A stretch of DNA of 7,373 bases from Candidatus Omnitrophota bacterium (GTDB lineage: Bacteria > Omnitrophota > Gorgyraeia > Pluralincolimonadales > Pluralincolimonadaceae): positions 1-7,373 of the forward strand of contig JAQTVK010000045.1 in assembly GCA_028706795.1 (NCBI GenBank), written 5' to 3'. Each line of letters begins with the position of its first letter. The stretch's first letter is position 1. Positions 1 to 5,744 of this stretch are shown here, piece after piece. The notes beneath the pieces are model-generated. The model was not told where the DNA came from. It made no database searches and worked only from the letters and a program-made list of their open reading frames with translations. The position numbers and the translations under genes were made by a program.

Positions 1-1
1 C

Positions 2-1168
2 ATCATGGGAATGGTGCTGAGAGGGTCTAATCCGCCGCTTTTAAAGATGACCGCCATATCGTTACCGCTCGTCCTGCTGTGTATCTATCTCGGTTCGATA
101 TTCCCCCTCAATATCCAGCCGCTCTTCGGGACTAACCTGCGCACGACGTGGGATATACTGCTTTTGGGTTACTGTTTTTTCGCGGCGGTGATACCGGTAT
201 GGCTGCTTCTCCAGCCGAGGGGATACCTCGGCGGGACGTTCCTCGTCTTTACCGCCGGGATAAGCTTTATAGGGCTTGTGGTAGGCACATTTACACAAAA
301 CTATGTGATACAGTATCCGGCGTTCGTAAAATGGGTCAACCCGCAGGGCCTGCCTCTCTTGCCGCTTCTTTTTACGACCGTGGCCTGCGGCGCCTGCTCG
401 GGCTTCCATGCGCTGGTATCTTCGGGTACCACCTCCAAACAGATATCTAACGAGAAGGACGCCAAGCCCATCGGCTACGGCGGGATGCTGCTCGAAAGTT
501 TCGTCGCGGTGATCGCATTGGGAACGCTGCTTCTTTTAAGTAAAGACCAGATGATAGCGCTAAGGACGCCCGACCAGATATACGCTAACGGCATAGCGTC
601 TTTCCTGAACAGCCTCGGGATAAACAGGGATTTCGCGTTCAATTTCGCCCTGCTCGCGTTCGCCACATTCGTATATGACACCCTCGACGTGGCCACGAGG
701 CTCGGCCGTTACATATTCCAGGAGCTGACGCACGTCCGCGGGAAGATAAGCATCTATGTCTCGGCGCTGGCCACATTGCTCCTGCCGCTCTTCTTTGTCA
801 CGAGGGAGATGAAGGACGCGCAGGGCAACATCATCCCGGTCTGGCAGCTCTTTTGGACCGTCTTCGGCGCGAGCAACCAACTGCTTGCGGCGCTGGTCCT
901 TTTGGGCCTGAGCGTCTGGCTTTTCAAGAAGAAAGGGAATTTCATGGTCACGCTCATACCTTCGGTATTCATGATCATCGTGGCGATGGTATCGCTATGG
1001 CTTCTCTTAAAACCATGGGTGATGAAGATATTGTCAGGCGGGACGTTCGCGTTCGAGCCGCTTGTCCTTACCATAATAGCCCTGTTTATACTCGCGGCAT
1101 TCCTTATAATAGAGGGCGCCGCGATATTAATAAAGGGGAAGGCCTCGCATGCCGCGTCCCGTAAGTAG
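2..1168 (+). CDS. cstA: CstA-family carbon starvation transporter, 5'-truncated by the window edge
   Basis: This is the C-terminal part of an inner-membrane CstA-type transporter, a family linked to uptake of peptides or pyruvate during carbon limitation. The reading frame is open to the left edge, so the ATG at position 5 is probably internal; 387 residues follow it, while family members run from roughly 480 to 700. Numbering from that Met, several hydrophobic helices are visible (about 17-34, 50-70, 78-98, 117-138, 160-178, 250-265, 290-307, 315-336, 352-376). Family signatures are PVWLLLQPRGYL (64-75), TTVACGACSGFHALVSSGTTSKQ (starts 124), a GYGGMLLES stretch (157-165), YDTLDVATRLGRY (224-236) and WTVFGASNQLLAA (284-296). 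The CstA-specific C-terminal region is therefore complete. The end overlaps the next gene by 20 bp, implying translational coupling. Family assignment is firm; the substrate cannot be told from sequence. Confidence 0.93.
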   Translation: MMGMVLRGSNPPLLKMTAISLPLVLLCIYLGSIFPLNIQPLFGTNLRTTWDILLLGYCFFAAVIPVWLLLQPRGYLGGTFLVFTAGISFIGLVVGTFTQNYVIQYPAFVKWVNPQGLPLLPLLFTTVACGACSGFHALVSSGTTSKQISNEKDAKPIGYGGMLLESFVAVIALGTLLLLSKDQMIALRTPDQIYANGIASFLNSLGINRDFAFNFALLAFATFVYDTLDVATRLGRYIFQELTHVRGKISIYVSALATLLLPLFFVTREMKDAQGNIIPVWQLFWTVFGASNQLLAALVLLGLSVWLFKKKGNFMVTLIPSVFMIIVAMVSLWLLLKPWVMKILSGGTFAFEPLVLTIIALFILAAFLIIEGAAILIKGKASHAASRK

Positions 1169-2441
1169 CGTCGATTATTATGATATCGCGGTAGTAGGCG
1201 GCGGCCCGGCCGGGGCCATGGCCGCGATACGCGCCGCACAGCTGAAAAAGAACGTCGTCCTGGTCGAGAGGAACGCATCTATCGGCCGGAAGATACTGAT
1301 AACCGGCAAGGGCAGGTGCAACCTGACCAATACCGCCGATATGGAAACATTCATGCAAAAATTCGGCAAACAGGGGCAGTTCCTGCGTTCGGCGTTCTAC
1401 GAATTCTTCAACGATGACCTTATTAATTTCTTTAAAGAATACGGCCTCTCAGCCAAAGCCGAAAGGCAGGGCAGGGTATTCCCGTCCGATGACAAGTCGA
1501 TGTCGGTGGTTCGCGCCCTCGAGAAGGCGCTTGCCGAGACGGGCGTCCACGTCCTTACCGGCTCGCGCGTGATGGGTATAAAGAATGAGGGCGGTATATT
1601 CCATTTGAAGTTCGAAGGCAGGACAGAAATCTGGACCAACCGGCTCATCCTCGCGACAGGCGGGGCTTCTTATAAGGCGACGGGTTCTACCGGCGACGGT
1701 TTTCATTTCGCGAAATTGCTCGGCCATACCTTTAACCCCTTAAGGCCCGGGCTTGTCCCGTTAAAAACCAAAGAGCCCTGGGTCACGGAGATGCAGGGGC
1801 TGACGCTGAAAAATGTCCGGATCACTTTCGAATGCGGCGGTAAAAAAATACATTCCGAAATAGGAGAGATGCTGTTTACGCATTTCGGGGTCTCCGGGCC
1901 CCTGGTCCTCGACCTCAGTTCGCAGGTCGTCGACCTTCTCGGGGACAAAAAAGAAATCGCTCTCTCGATCGACCTGAAACCCGGGCTCACCAAAGAGCAG
2001 CTCGATAACAGGATGCTGCGCGATATAGGAGAGCACGGGAGCATAAATATCAAGACGCTCCTTAAAGATATGCTGCCGCTGAAGATGATTCCGGTATTCG
2101 CTTCGGCGCTTAATCTTGACCCGGCAAAGAGGATCAACCAGCTTGCCAAGGGGGAAAGGGAGGGGATAACGGCGTTGCTCAAGGATTTCAGGATGACGGT
2201 TGTAGGCGCCTTGCCGCTCGAGGAGGCTATGGTCACGTGCGGCGGCATCCCGGTCAAGGACATCAACCCGCGCACGATGGAGTCGCGGGTCATTCCCGGC
2301 TTATATTTTGCCGGCGAGATAATAGACGCGACCGCGCCGAGCGGCGGTTATAACCTTCAGCAGGCATTCTCTACGGGATATTTGGCAGGGGAGAGCGCCG
2401 CGAATCCCGAACTTTCCAGAAAGGGAGGGACAAGTGCGTAA
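1149..2441 (+). CDS. BaiN/HI0933-family FAD-dependent flavoprotein (NAD(P)/FAD oxidoreductase)
   Basis: A 430-residue cytosolic flavoprotein of the HI0933/YhiN/BaiN family (sometimes named aminoacetone oxidase family). Its physiological reaction is uncertain in most organisms; one member acts in bile-acid dehydroxylation, which is no guide here. The N-terminal Rossmann FAD site is clear: VVGGGPAG (15-22), the ribose-binding acid E40, then the family hallmark GRKILITGKGRCNLTN (46-61). Further family motifs are LATGGASYKATGSTGDG (168-184), GEMLFTHFGVSGP (239-251), the TCGGIPVKDI segment (363-372) and the C-terminal FAD-contacting AGEIIDATAPSGGYNLQ (388-404). Length is normal for the family, so the gene looks intact. 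The ATG at 1149 is chosen because AAGGGGAAGG at 1133-1142 lies 6 nt upstream and there is no other near in-frame start before the Rossmann motif. It overlaps the end of the CstA gene by 20 bp and the maf gene by 8 bp, so all three are probably co-translated. Confidence 0.93.
   Translation: MPRPVSSVDYYDIAVVGGGPAGAMAAIRAAQLKKNVVLVERNASIGRKILITGKGRCNLTNTADMETFMQKFGKQGQFLRSAFYEFFNDDLINFFKEYGLSAKAERQGRVFPSDDKSMSVVRALEKALAETGVHVLTGSRVMGIKNEGGIFHLKFEGRTEIWTNRLILATGGASYKATGSTGDGFHFAKLLGHTFNPLRPGLVPLKTKEPWVTEMQGLTLKNVRITFECGGKKIHSEIGEMLFTHFGVSGPLVLDLSSQVVDLLGDKKEIALSIDLKPGLTKEQLDNRMLRDIGEHGSINIKTLLKDMLPLKMIPVFASALNLDPAKRINQLAKGEREGITALLKDFRMTVVGALPLEEAMVTCGGIPVKDINPRTMESRVIPGLYFAGEIIDATAPSGGYNLQQAFSTGYLAGESAANPELSRKGGTSA
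2421..2430 (+). promoter_or_regulatory. Shine-Dalgarno site fixing the GTG start of maf
   Basis: The purine run AAGGGAGGGA contains GGGAGG a few bases before the GTG at 2434. It supports this non-ATG start inside the 3' end of the preceding flavoprotein gene. The encoded N-terminus then begins directly with the expected Maf strand (RKIILASQS), so no upstream residues are missing. Confidence 0.75.
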
Positions 2442-3012
2442 GATAATACTCGCGTCGCAATCGAAACAAAGGCAGAAGCTCCTGAGGCAGATAGGACTGC
2501 GATTCGTTTCCGCCAGATCAGATGTAAAAGAGGATATGAAGCTTAAGAGCGGTTGCGCGGACCTGGTCATGGATAACGCGATGAGAAAAGCGAAAGACAC
2601 CGCGAAAAGATACAGCTCCGGCATCGTCATCGCCGCCGATACGGTCGTCCTCTCCGGGAAGAAGATCATCGGCAAGCCGAAAAATCTCAACGATGCGTTC
2701 AGGACGCTTAAACTCATCTCGCGCAGGCCGCAATGGGTCTATACCGGGATGGCGGTAATAGATATCGACAATAAAAAGATCCTGGCTGATTATGAGAAGA
2801 CGAAGATATATATGTACCGCTTGAGCGACAGGCAGATAAGGAATTATTTCAAAAAGGTCTCTCCGCTCGACAAGGCGGGAAGTTTCGATATTCAGGGGTT
2901 AGGGAGCATATTCATCAACAGGATAGAAGGCTGCTTCAATAATGTGATCGGCCTGCCGCTAGCGAAACTTGCCAGGATGCTGAAAAGAATCGACGTAGAC
3001 CTTTTTGCTTAA
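2434..3012 (+). CDS. maf: Maf-family nucleoside triphosphate pyrophosphatase (dTTP/UTP type)
   Basis: A 192-residue cytosolic Maf/HAM1-fold enzyme, expected to hydrolyse non-canonical or surplus nucleoside triphosphates to the monophosphate and pyrophosphate. The N-terminal LASQSKQRQKLL (6-17) keeps the SxxR motif (S10, R13). E33, K52 or K54, D69 in AADTVV (67-72), K81 in GKPKN and Q154 in DKAGSFDIQGLG (146-157) match the residues I recall as catalytic or binding in E. coli YhdE. The K147/Q154 context favours the YhdE-like dTTP/UTP subfamily over the YceF (m7GTP) type. The C-terminal NNVIGLPL (169-176) is also typical. Length is normal. Start is GTG with a strong ribosome site. One departure: the usual histidine in the THxVxT segment is glutamine (Q100 in RRPQWVYTG). 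It is the last gene of the cstA-baiN-maf run, overlapping its neighbour by 8 bp, and is followed at once by a terminator-like hairpin. Confidence 0.92.
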   Translation: MRKIILASQSKQRQKLLRQIGLRFVSARSDVKEDMKLKSGCADLVMDNAMRKAKDTAKRYSSGIVIAADTVVLSGKKIIGKPKNLNDAFRTLKLISRRPQWVYTGMAVIDIDNKKILADYEKTKIYMYRLSDRQIRNYFKKVSPLDKAGSFDIQGLGSIFINRIEGCFNNVIGLPLAKLARMLKRIDVDLFA

Positions 3013-3014
3013 GG

Positions 3015-3042
3015 GGGGCGTTTGAAATGTCCCCGATTTTTT
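3015..3042 (+). terminator. Probable intrinsic terminator after maf
   Basis: Right after the maf stop, GGGG at 3015-3018 can pair with CCCC at 3031-3034. The stem continues as C3019-G3029, G3020-T3028 and two T-A pairs around a three-base loop, with T3030 bulged. It is followed by GA and six T residues (3037-3042). This is a modest hairpin with a good T tract, and would end the cstA-baiN-maf transcript. The last T residues overlap the stop codon of the convergent HD-GYP gene, so the intergenic space is only about 28 bp. Read from the minus strand the hairpin lacks a T tract, so termination for the HD-GYP gene is not explained by it. Confidence 0.6.
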
Positions 3043-4294
3043 ACATTAGGGAAAAAGAGAGGTTGCGCAGGACCGGGATGGCTTCCTTGACGACGGCCGG
3101 ATCGAACTGGGTCCCGGAGCATTTTTCGATCTCGTCGCACGCCGAATCCCTGATCAGTGCCTTGCGGTAAGTCCTGGTAGATGTCATCGCGTCGAAGGCA
3201 TCGGCGACCGAGATTATCTTTGTTCCTAAAGGTATTTGGTCCCCCTTGATGCCCATCGGATAACCCTTCCCGTCATAACGCTCGTGGTCGGAGCTTGCTA
3301 TCAGCGCTATGTCCTTAAAGTCAGTGATCGTCTCGAGCAGTTCACGCGTAAATACCGCATGTATCTTCATCGTTTCGAATTCCTGGGGCGTGAGTTTGCC
3401 GGGTTTACTTATGAGGCTTTTGGCGATCCCGAGTTTCCCTACGTCGTGGAGCAGGGCCGCCCATTTTATCTTGGTTATCTCGTCGTGGGAGAGGTTCATC
3501 GCGAGCGAGATCAGCATCGAATAGACCGAGACCCTCTTGGAATGGCCGATCATCGAGGGATGTTTCGTGTCTATCAACTGCGAAAAGACCTCGCAGGCAA
3601 TACCTACCGCGTCTACGCTTCCGGGTATATCCACGGGGCCGGTCTCGGCCCTTACCCTGTTGAATACCGCCGGTATCTTCTCTTTGGCCGATATCTCCTC
3701 GATCAGCCCCTCGTCCCTGAGGACCTTTATGGCCGTTTCGACAAGCTCTGCCGAAACACGCTCATTCGACCACGACAAGACTTCTTTCTCTATCGCCTTT
3801 ATGTCGCGCACCGACTCATTCCTCATGAGCATGTCCAGCTGGTCGGAGAGCAGTATGATCTGCGCGCCCAACGGGATCTCGTTGCGCTGCTTTCCGAGCG
3901 GATAACCCCTGCCGTTATACCGTTCATGGTGGTTTAAGATAAGCTTGGCTATCGTCGAGAGGTTCGGTATCTGGCTGGTCAGTTCCGCGCCGATGATAGG
4001 GTGGGAGAGGACTATCGGGTCTTTCGTCGGGTCTTCCTGCGCGAAAAGATAATGCGTTATATGTTCGGGAAGCGCGAGATAGCCGATGTCATGCAGGAGT
4101 GAGGCGTAAAATATGGTCTTTCTTTCTTCGGGAGCGGTTGCCTTCGCGAATTGAGAGGCGAATATGCTTACCCGCCATGAGTGGTAAAGGTTGGTGCCTT
4201 CGCTCATGACGTCGAGGACATAAGCAATAGCGGAGACAAGTTCGTTAATGGTGCGTGTCGTATTTATGTCCATGCTATTATACAAATTTATCAT
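3041..4294 (-). CDS. Tandem HD-GYP domain protein (putative cyclic dinucleotide phosphodiesterase)
   Basis: A 417-residue soluble protein made of two successive HD-GYP domains, the fold that degrades c-di-GMP and related cyclic dinucleotides in signalling. Domain 1 (about 15-200) has H38, H68-D69, H98, H122-H123-E124, NGRGYP (127-132) and D151, but HDIGY replaces HDxGK and the helix after D151 lacks the usual RxYR. Domain 2 (about 225-417) has H251, HDVGK (283-287), H312, DHERYDGKGYP (336-346), D365, FDAM (367-370), TRTYR (373-377) and GTQFDP (394-399). Here the first histidine of the HHE triad is aspartate (D336). There is no receiver, PAS or membrane segment, so its input is unknown. The ATG at 4294 has no visible Shine-Dalgarno site. 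Met8 (4273) is an alternative start, because a possible promoter overlaps the first seven codons. Its gene is divergent from the pseudouridine synthase and convergent with maf. Family is certain; activity is inferred. Confidence 0.9.
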   Translation of the reverse strand: MINLYNSMDINTTRTINELVSAIAYVLDVMSEGTNLYHSWRVSIFASQFAKATAPEERKTIFYASLLHDIGYLALPEHITHYLFAQEDPTKDPIVLSHPIIGAELTSQIPNLSTIAKLILNHHERYNGRGYPLGKQRNEIPLGAQIILLSDQLDMLMRNESVRDIKAIEKEVLSWSNERVSAELVETAIKVLRDEGLIEEISAKEKIPAVFNRVRAETGPVDIPGSVDAVGIACEVFSQLIDTKHPSMIGHSKRVSVYSMLISLAMNLSHDEITKIKWAALLHDVGKLGIAKSLISKPGKLTPQEFETMKIHAVFTRELLETITDFKDIALIASSDHERYDGKGYPMGIKGDQIPLGTKIISVADAFDAMTSTRTYRKALIRDSACDEIEKCSGTQFDPAVVKEAIPVLRNLSFSLM

Positions 4295-4313
4295 ATAAAT
4301 TTTACATTGTCAA
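4285..4313 (-). promoter_or_regulatory. Possible sigma70-type promoter for the HD-GYP gene
   Basis: On the minus strand a perfect TTGACA lies at 4313-4308. A weak -10, TAAATT, follows at 4290-4285 after a 17-nt spacer, predicting a start near 4278. That would leave the annotated ATG (4294) upstream of the transcript and make Met8 (ATG at 4273) the real start with about 5 nt of leader. A perfect TATAAT also occurs at 4282-4277, but its spacer from TTGACA is 25 nt and its predicted start falls past Met8. The -35 is convincing; the choice of -10 is not. Confidence 0.4.
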
Positions 4314-4336
4314 TTCATCTCTGCCGGATGTATAAT
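4307..4336 (+). promoter_or_regulatory. Sigma70-type promoter of the pseudouridine synthase-SYLF operon
   Basis: TTGTCA (4307-4312, five of six consensus bases), an 18-nt spacer and a perfect TATAAT (4331-4336) precede the ATG at 4344 by only 7 nt. The predicted transcription start is 4343 or 4344, so the mRNA would be effectively leaderless; there is no Shine-Dalgarno sequence in front of this ATG. The -35 occupies the same bases as the minus-strand TTGACA. Confidence 0.65.
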
Positions 4337-4343
4337 CACGTCG

Positions 4344-4973
4344 ATGAGCGGTTTTAAGATACTCCATGAAGACGACCATATAATAGCCGTGGATAAGCCG
4401 TCCGGGATGCTGGTGATCCCGACGCCTAAAGGCGAACTGAATACCCTTACGGGCCTTTTGAACCGCGAGCTTGATGCCCGCGGCATAGAGGCGAACGCCC
4501 ACCCGTGCCACCGCATTGACAGGGAGACTTCCGGGCTGATAATATATGCGAAAGGGAAGAAGGCCCAGCAGGCGATGATGGAGGAGTTCAGGGCCCGCAG
4601 GGTCAAGAAATCATATATCGCTTTTGTCCACGGACGGCTCGGCAGGAAGGAGGGCACGATCGACCGCCCGATAGAGGGCAAGAGGTCCGTGACGAAATAC
4701 AAGGTGATCGAGGAGCGGAGGGATTTTTCGGTCGTTGAGATTGAGCCGGAAACGGGCAGGACCAACCAGATAAGGATACATTTTAAGTCGATAGGCCATC
4801 CGCTGATCGGAGAAAGAAAATTCGCGTTCGCCAAGGATTATAAACTTAAGTTCAGGAGGGCGGCGCTTCATTCCCATAAGATCTGGTTTGAAGATCCGTT
4901 GACGAAAAAACCCCTTGGTTTTACGACCCCGTTGCCGGAAGATATGGCGAGGTTCCTTGAAACGAACAGGTAA
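4344..4973 (+). CDS. RluA-family RNA pseudouridine synthase without S4 domain
   Basis: A 209-residue cytosolic enzyme that isomerises uridine to pseudouridine in structured RNA. It starts directly with the catalytic-domain strand (ILHEDDHIIAVDKPSGMLV, 6-24) and has no N-terminal S4 RNA-binding domain, so it resembles the short RluA class (about 220 residues) rather than RluC/RluD. The catalytic motif is HRIDRETSGL (56-65) with nucleophile D59. The other conserved blocks are present: KSYIAFVHG (89-97), ETGRTNQIRIHF (136-147) with the conserved Arg, GHPLIGERKF (151-160) and RAALHSHKIWF (172-182). Motif order and length indicate an intact gene. Whether it modifies 23S rRNA, tRNA or both cannot be read from the sequence. 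It is the first gene of a two-gene unit, with the SYLF gene 15 bp downstream. Its promoter lies 7 nt before the ATG, implying leaderless translation. Confidence 0.92.
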   Translation: MSGFKILHEDDHIIAVDKPSGMLVIPTPKGELNTLTGLLNRELDARGIEANAHPCHRIDRETSGLIIYAKGKKAQQAMMEEFRARRVKKSYIAFVHGRLGRKEGTIDRPIEGKRSVTKYKVIEERRDFSVVEIEPETGRTNQIRIHFKSIGHPLIGERKFAFAKDYKLKFRRAALHSHKIWFEDPLTKKPLGFTTPLPEDMARFLETNR

Positions 4974-4988
4974 AAAAGGAGGTGCGGC

Positions 4989-5675
4989 ATGAGGAAGGTA
5001 TACGCTTTGCTGTTGGCCGGCGCGTTAACGGCGTCGATGATGTTAACGGGCGCAAATGCATACGCCGATAAATGGGAAGACCTTATCACGGAGGCCGGCA
5101 AGGTGCTCAAGGAAGTGAACGCGATGCCCGATACCGCGATCCCCACCGACTTGTTAAGGAAGTGCAGGGGCATTGCGATATTCCCCTCGACCGTGGGCGG
5201 CGGTTTTATAATCGGCGCGAAATACGGCCAGGGCGTCATGCTCTATAAAGATGATAAAGGCAAATGGAGCCCGCCAGCCGTGTTTAATATAGGAGGGGGG
5301 AGCTTCGGATGGCAGATAGGCGGGCAGGCGACGGATTCGATACTTGTCATAATGAGCGACCGCGGGGTCGACGGTTTCCTTGCCAGCAAGTTGACGCTCG
5401 GCGCCGACGCGTCGGTAGCCGCAGGCCCGGTCGGAAGGGATGCACAGGCCTCGACCGACCTTCAATTGAAGGGCGGGATATTTTCATATTCGCGGTCTAG
5501 AGGCGCCTTTATCGGGTTGAAACTTGAAGGTGCGGGGATCACCCAGAATAAAGAAGGCGACAAAGCGCTGTATAAAGCTGACGTGACGGCGAAAGAGATA
5601 CTTAAAGGCGGTAAGGTAAGTCCTACGCCGGCAGGTGTGGCCCTAATCAAGGAACTCCAGGGCTATTCGAGGTAA
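4989..5675 (+). CDS. Exported SYLF/Ysc84-domain (DUF500) lipid-binding protein
   Basis: A 228-residue protein with a Sec signal peptide: RK at 2-3, a hydrophobic core (about 5-20) and AYA at 24-26 before DKWED, giving a likely cut after residue 26. The mature part is a SYLF domain, a family reported to bind phosphoinositides in eukaryotes and of unknown role in bacteria, where it is typically periplasmic or envelope-associated. Recognisable blocks are IPTDLLRKCRGIAIFPSTVG (51-70), GGFIIGAKYGQGVML (71-85), the SPPAVFNIGGGSFGWQIGGQ run (94-113), DRGVDGFLASKLTLGADASV (124-143), AAGPVGRDAQA (144-154) and FSYSRSRGAFIGLKLEGA (165-182). Length is typical. The ATG follows a near-perfect AGGAGGTG (4977-4984), the strongest ribosome site in the window, in contrast to the gene before it. 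It sits 15 bp behind the pseudouridine synthase and is probably co-transcribed. Family is firm; the function is unknown. Confidence 0.9.
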   Translation: MRKVYALLLAGALTASMMLTGANAYADKWEDLITEAGKVLKEVNAMPDTAIPTDLLRKCRGIAIFPSTVGGGFIIGAKYGQGVMLYKDDKGKWSPPAVFNIGGGSFGWQIGGQATDSILVIMSDRGVDGFLASKLTLGADASVAAGPVGRDAQASTDLQLKGGIFSYSRSRGAFIGLKLEGAGITQNKEGDKALYKADVTAKEILKGGKVSPTPAGVALIKELQGYSR

Positions 5676-5686
5676 ATCGTAAACTC

Positions 5687-5744
5687 TAATTATGGTGACA
5701 GTACACTTAATTATTTGGAGATAAGTGAGCTGTCACCATAATTA
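5687..5744. repeat. 58-bp near-perfect palindrome (REP-like element or bidirectional terminator)
   Basis: Perfect 15-bp inverted arms at 5687-5701 and 5730-5744 (TAATTATGGTGACAG and its complement) enclose a further 6-bp pair, CACTTA (5704-5709) with TAAGTG (5722-5727), and a 12-nt loop (5710-5721). Only a T-G and an A-A position (5702-5703 against 5728-5729) interrupt a 23-position stem. It begins 12 bp after the SYLF stop. Its right arm ends on the last base of the stop codon of the convergent secretin-like gene, so that TAA is part of the repeat. There is no strong T tract, so it may be a palindromic mobile repeat of the REP/RAYT-mobilised kind rather than a simple terminator. No second copy is present in this window. 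Confidence 0.85.

Noticed and set aside
5..7. ATG at position 5 as the true start of the CstA gene
   Set aside because: The frame is open upstream, no ribosome site is visible in the four bases available, and the protein would lack the N-terminal helices all CstA members have.
754..1278. 174-codon minus-strand frame across the cstA/flavoprotein junction
   Set aside because: Arginine- and serine-rich antisense translation with no domain pattern; both + strand genes here are well supported.
1703..2293. 196-codon open frame on the minus strand inside the flavoprotein gene
   Set aside because: Serine-rich low-information translation, antisense to conserved FAD-family motifs, no ribosome site.
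3013..3044. Resemblance of the GAAATGTCCCC stretch to the GCTGTCACC arm of the 5687-5744 palindrome, as if both were members of one repeat family
   Set aside because: The shared bases are few and the 3015-3042 hairpin is short and has a proper T tract; a plain terminator explains it better.
3236..3937. 233-codon open frame on the + strand opposite the HD-GYP gene
   Set aside because: Its translation has no recognisable motif and lies wholly antisense to a protein with clear HD-GYP signatures; it is a shadow caused by codon bias.
4310..4834. 174-codon minus-strand frame over the pseudouridine synthase
   Set aside because: Antisense to an intact RluA-type enzyme; no motif or start signal.
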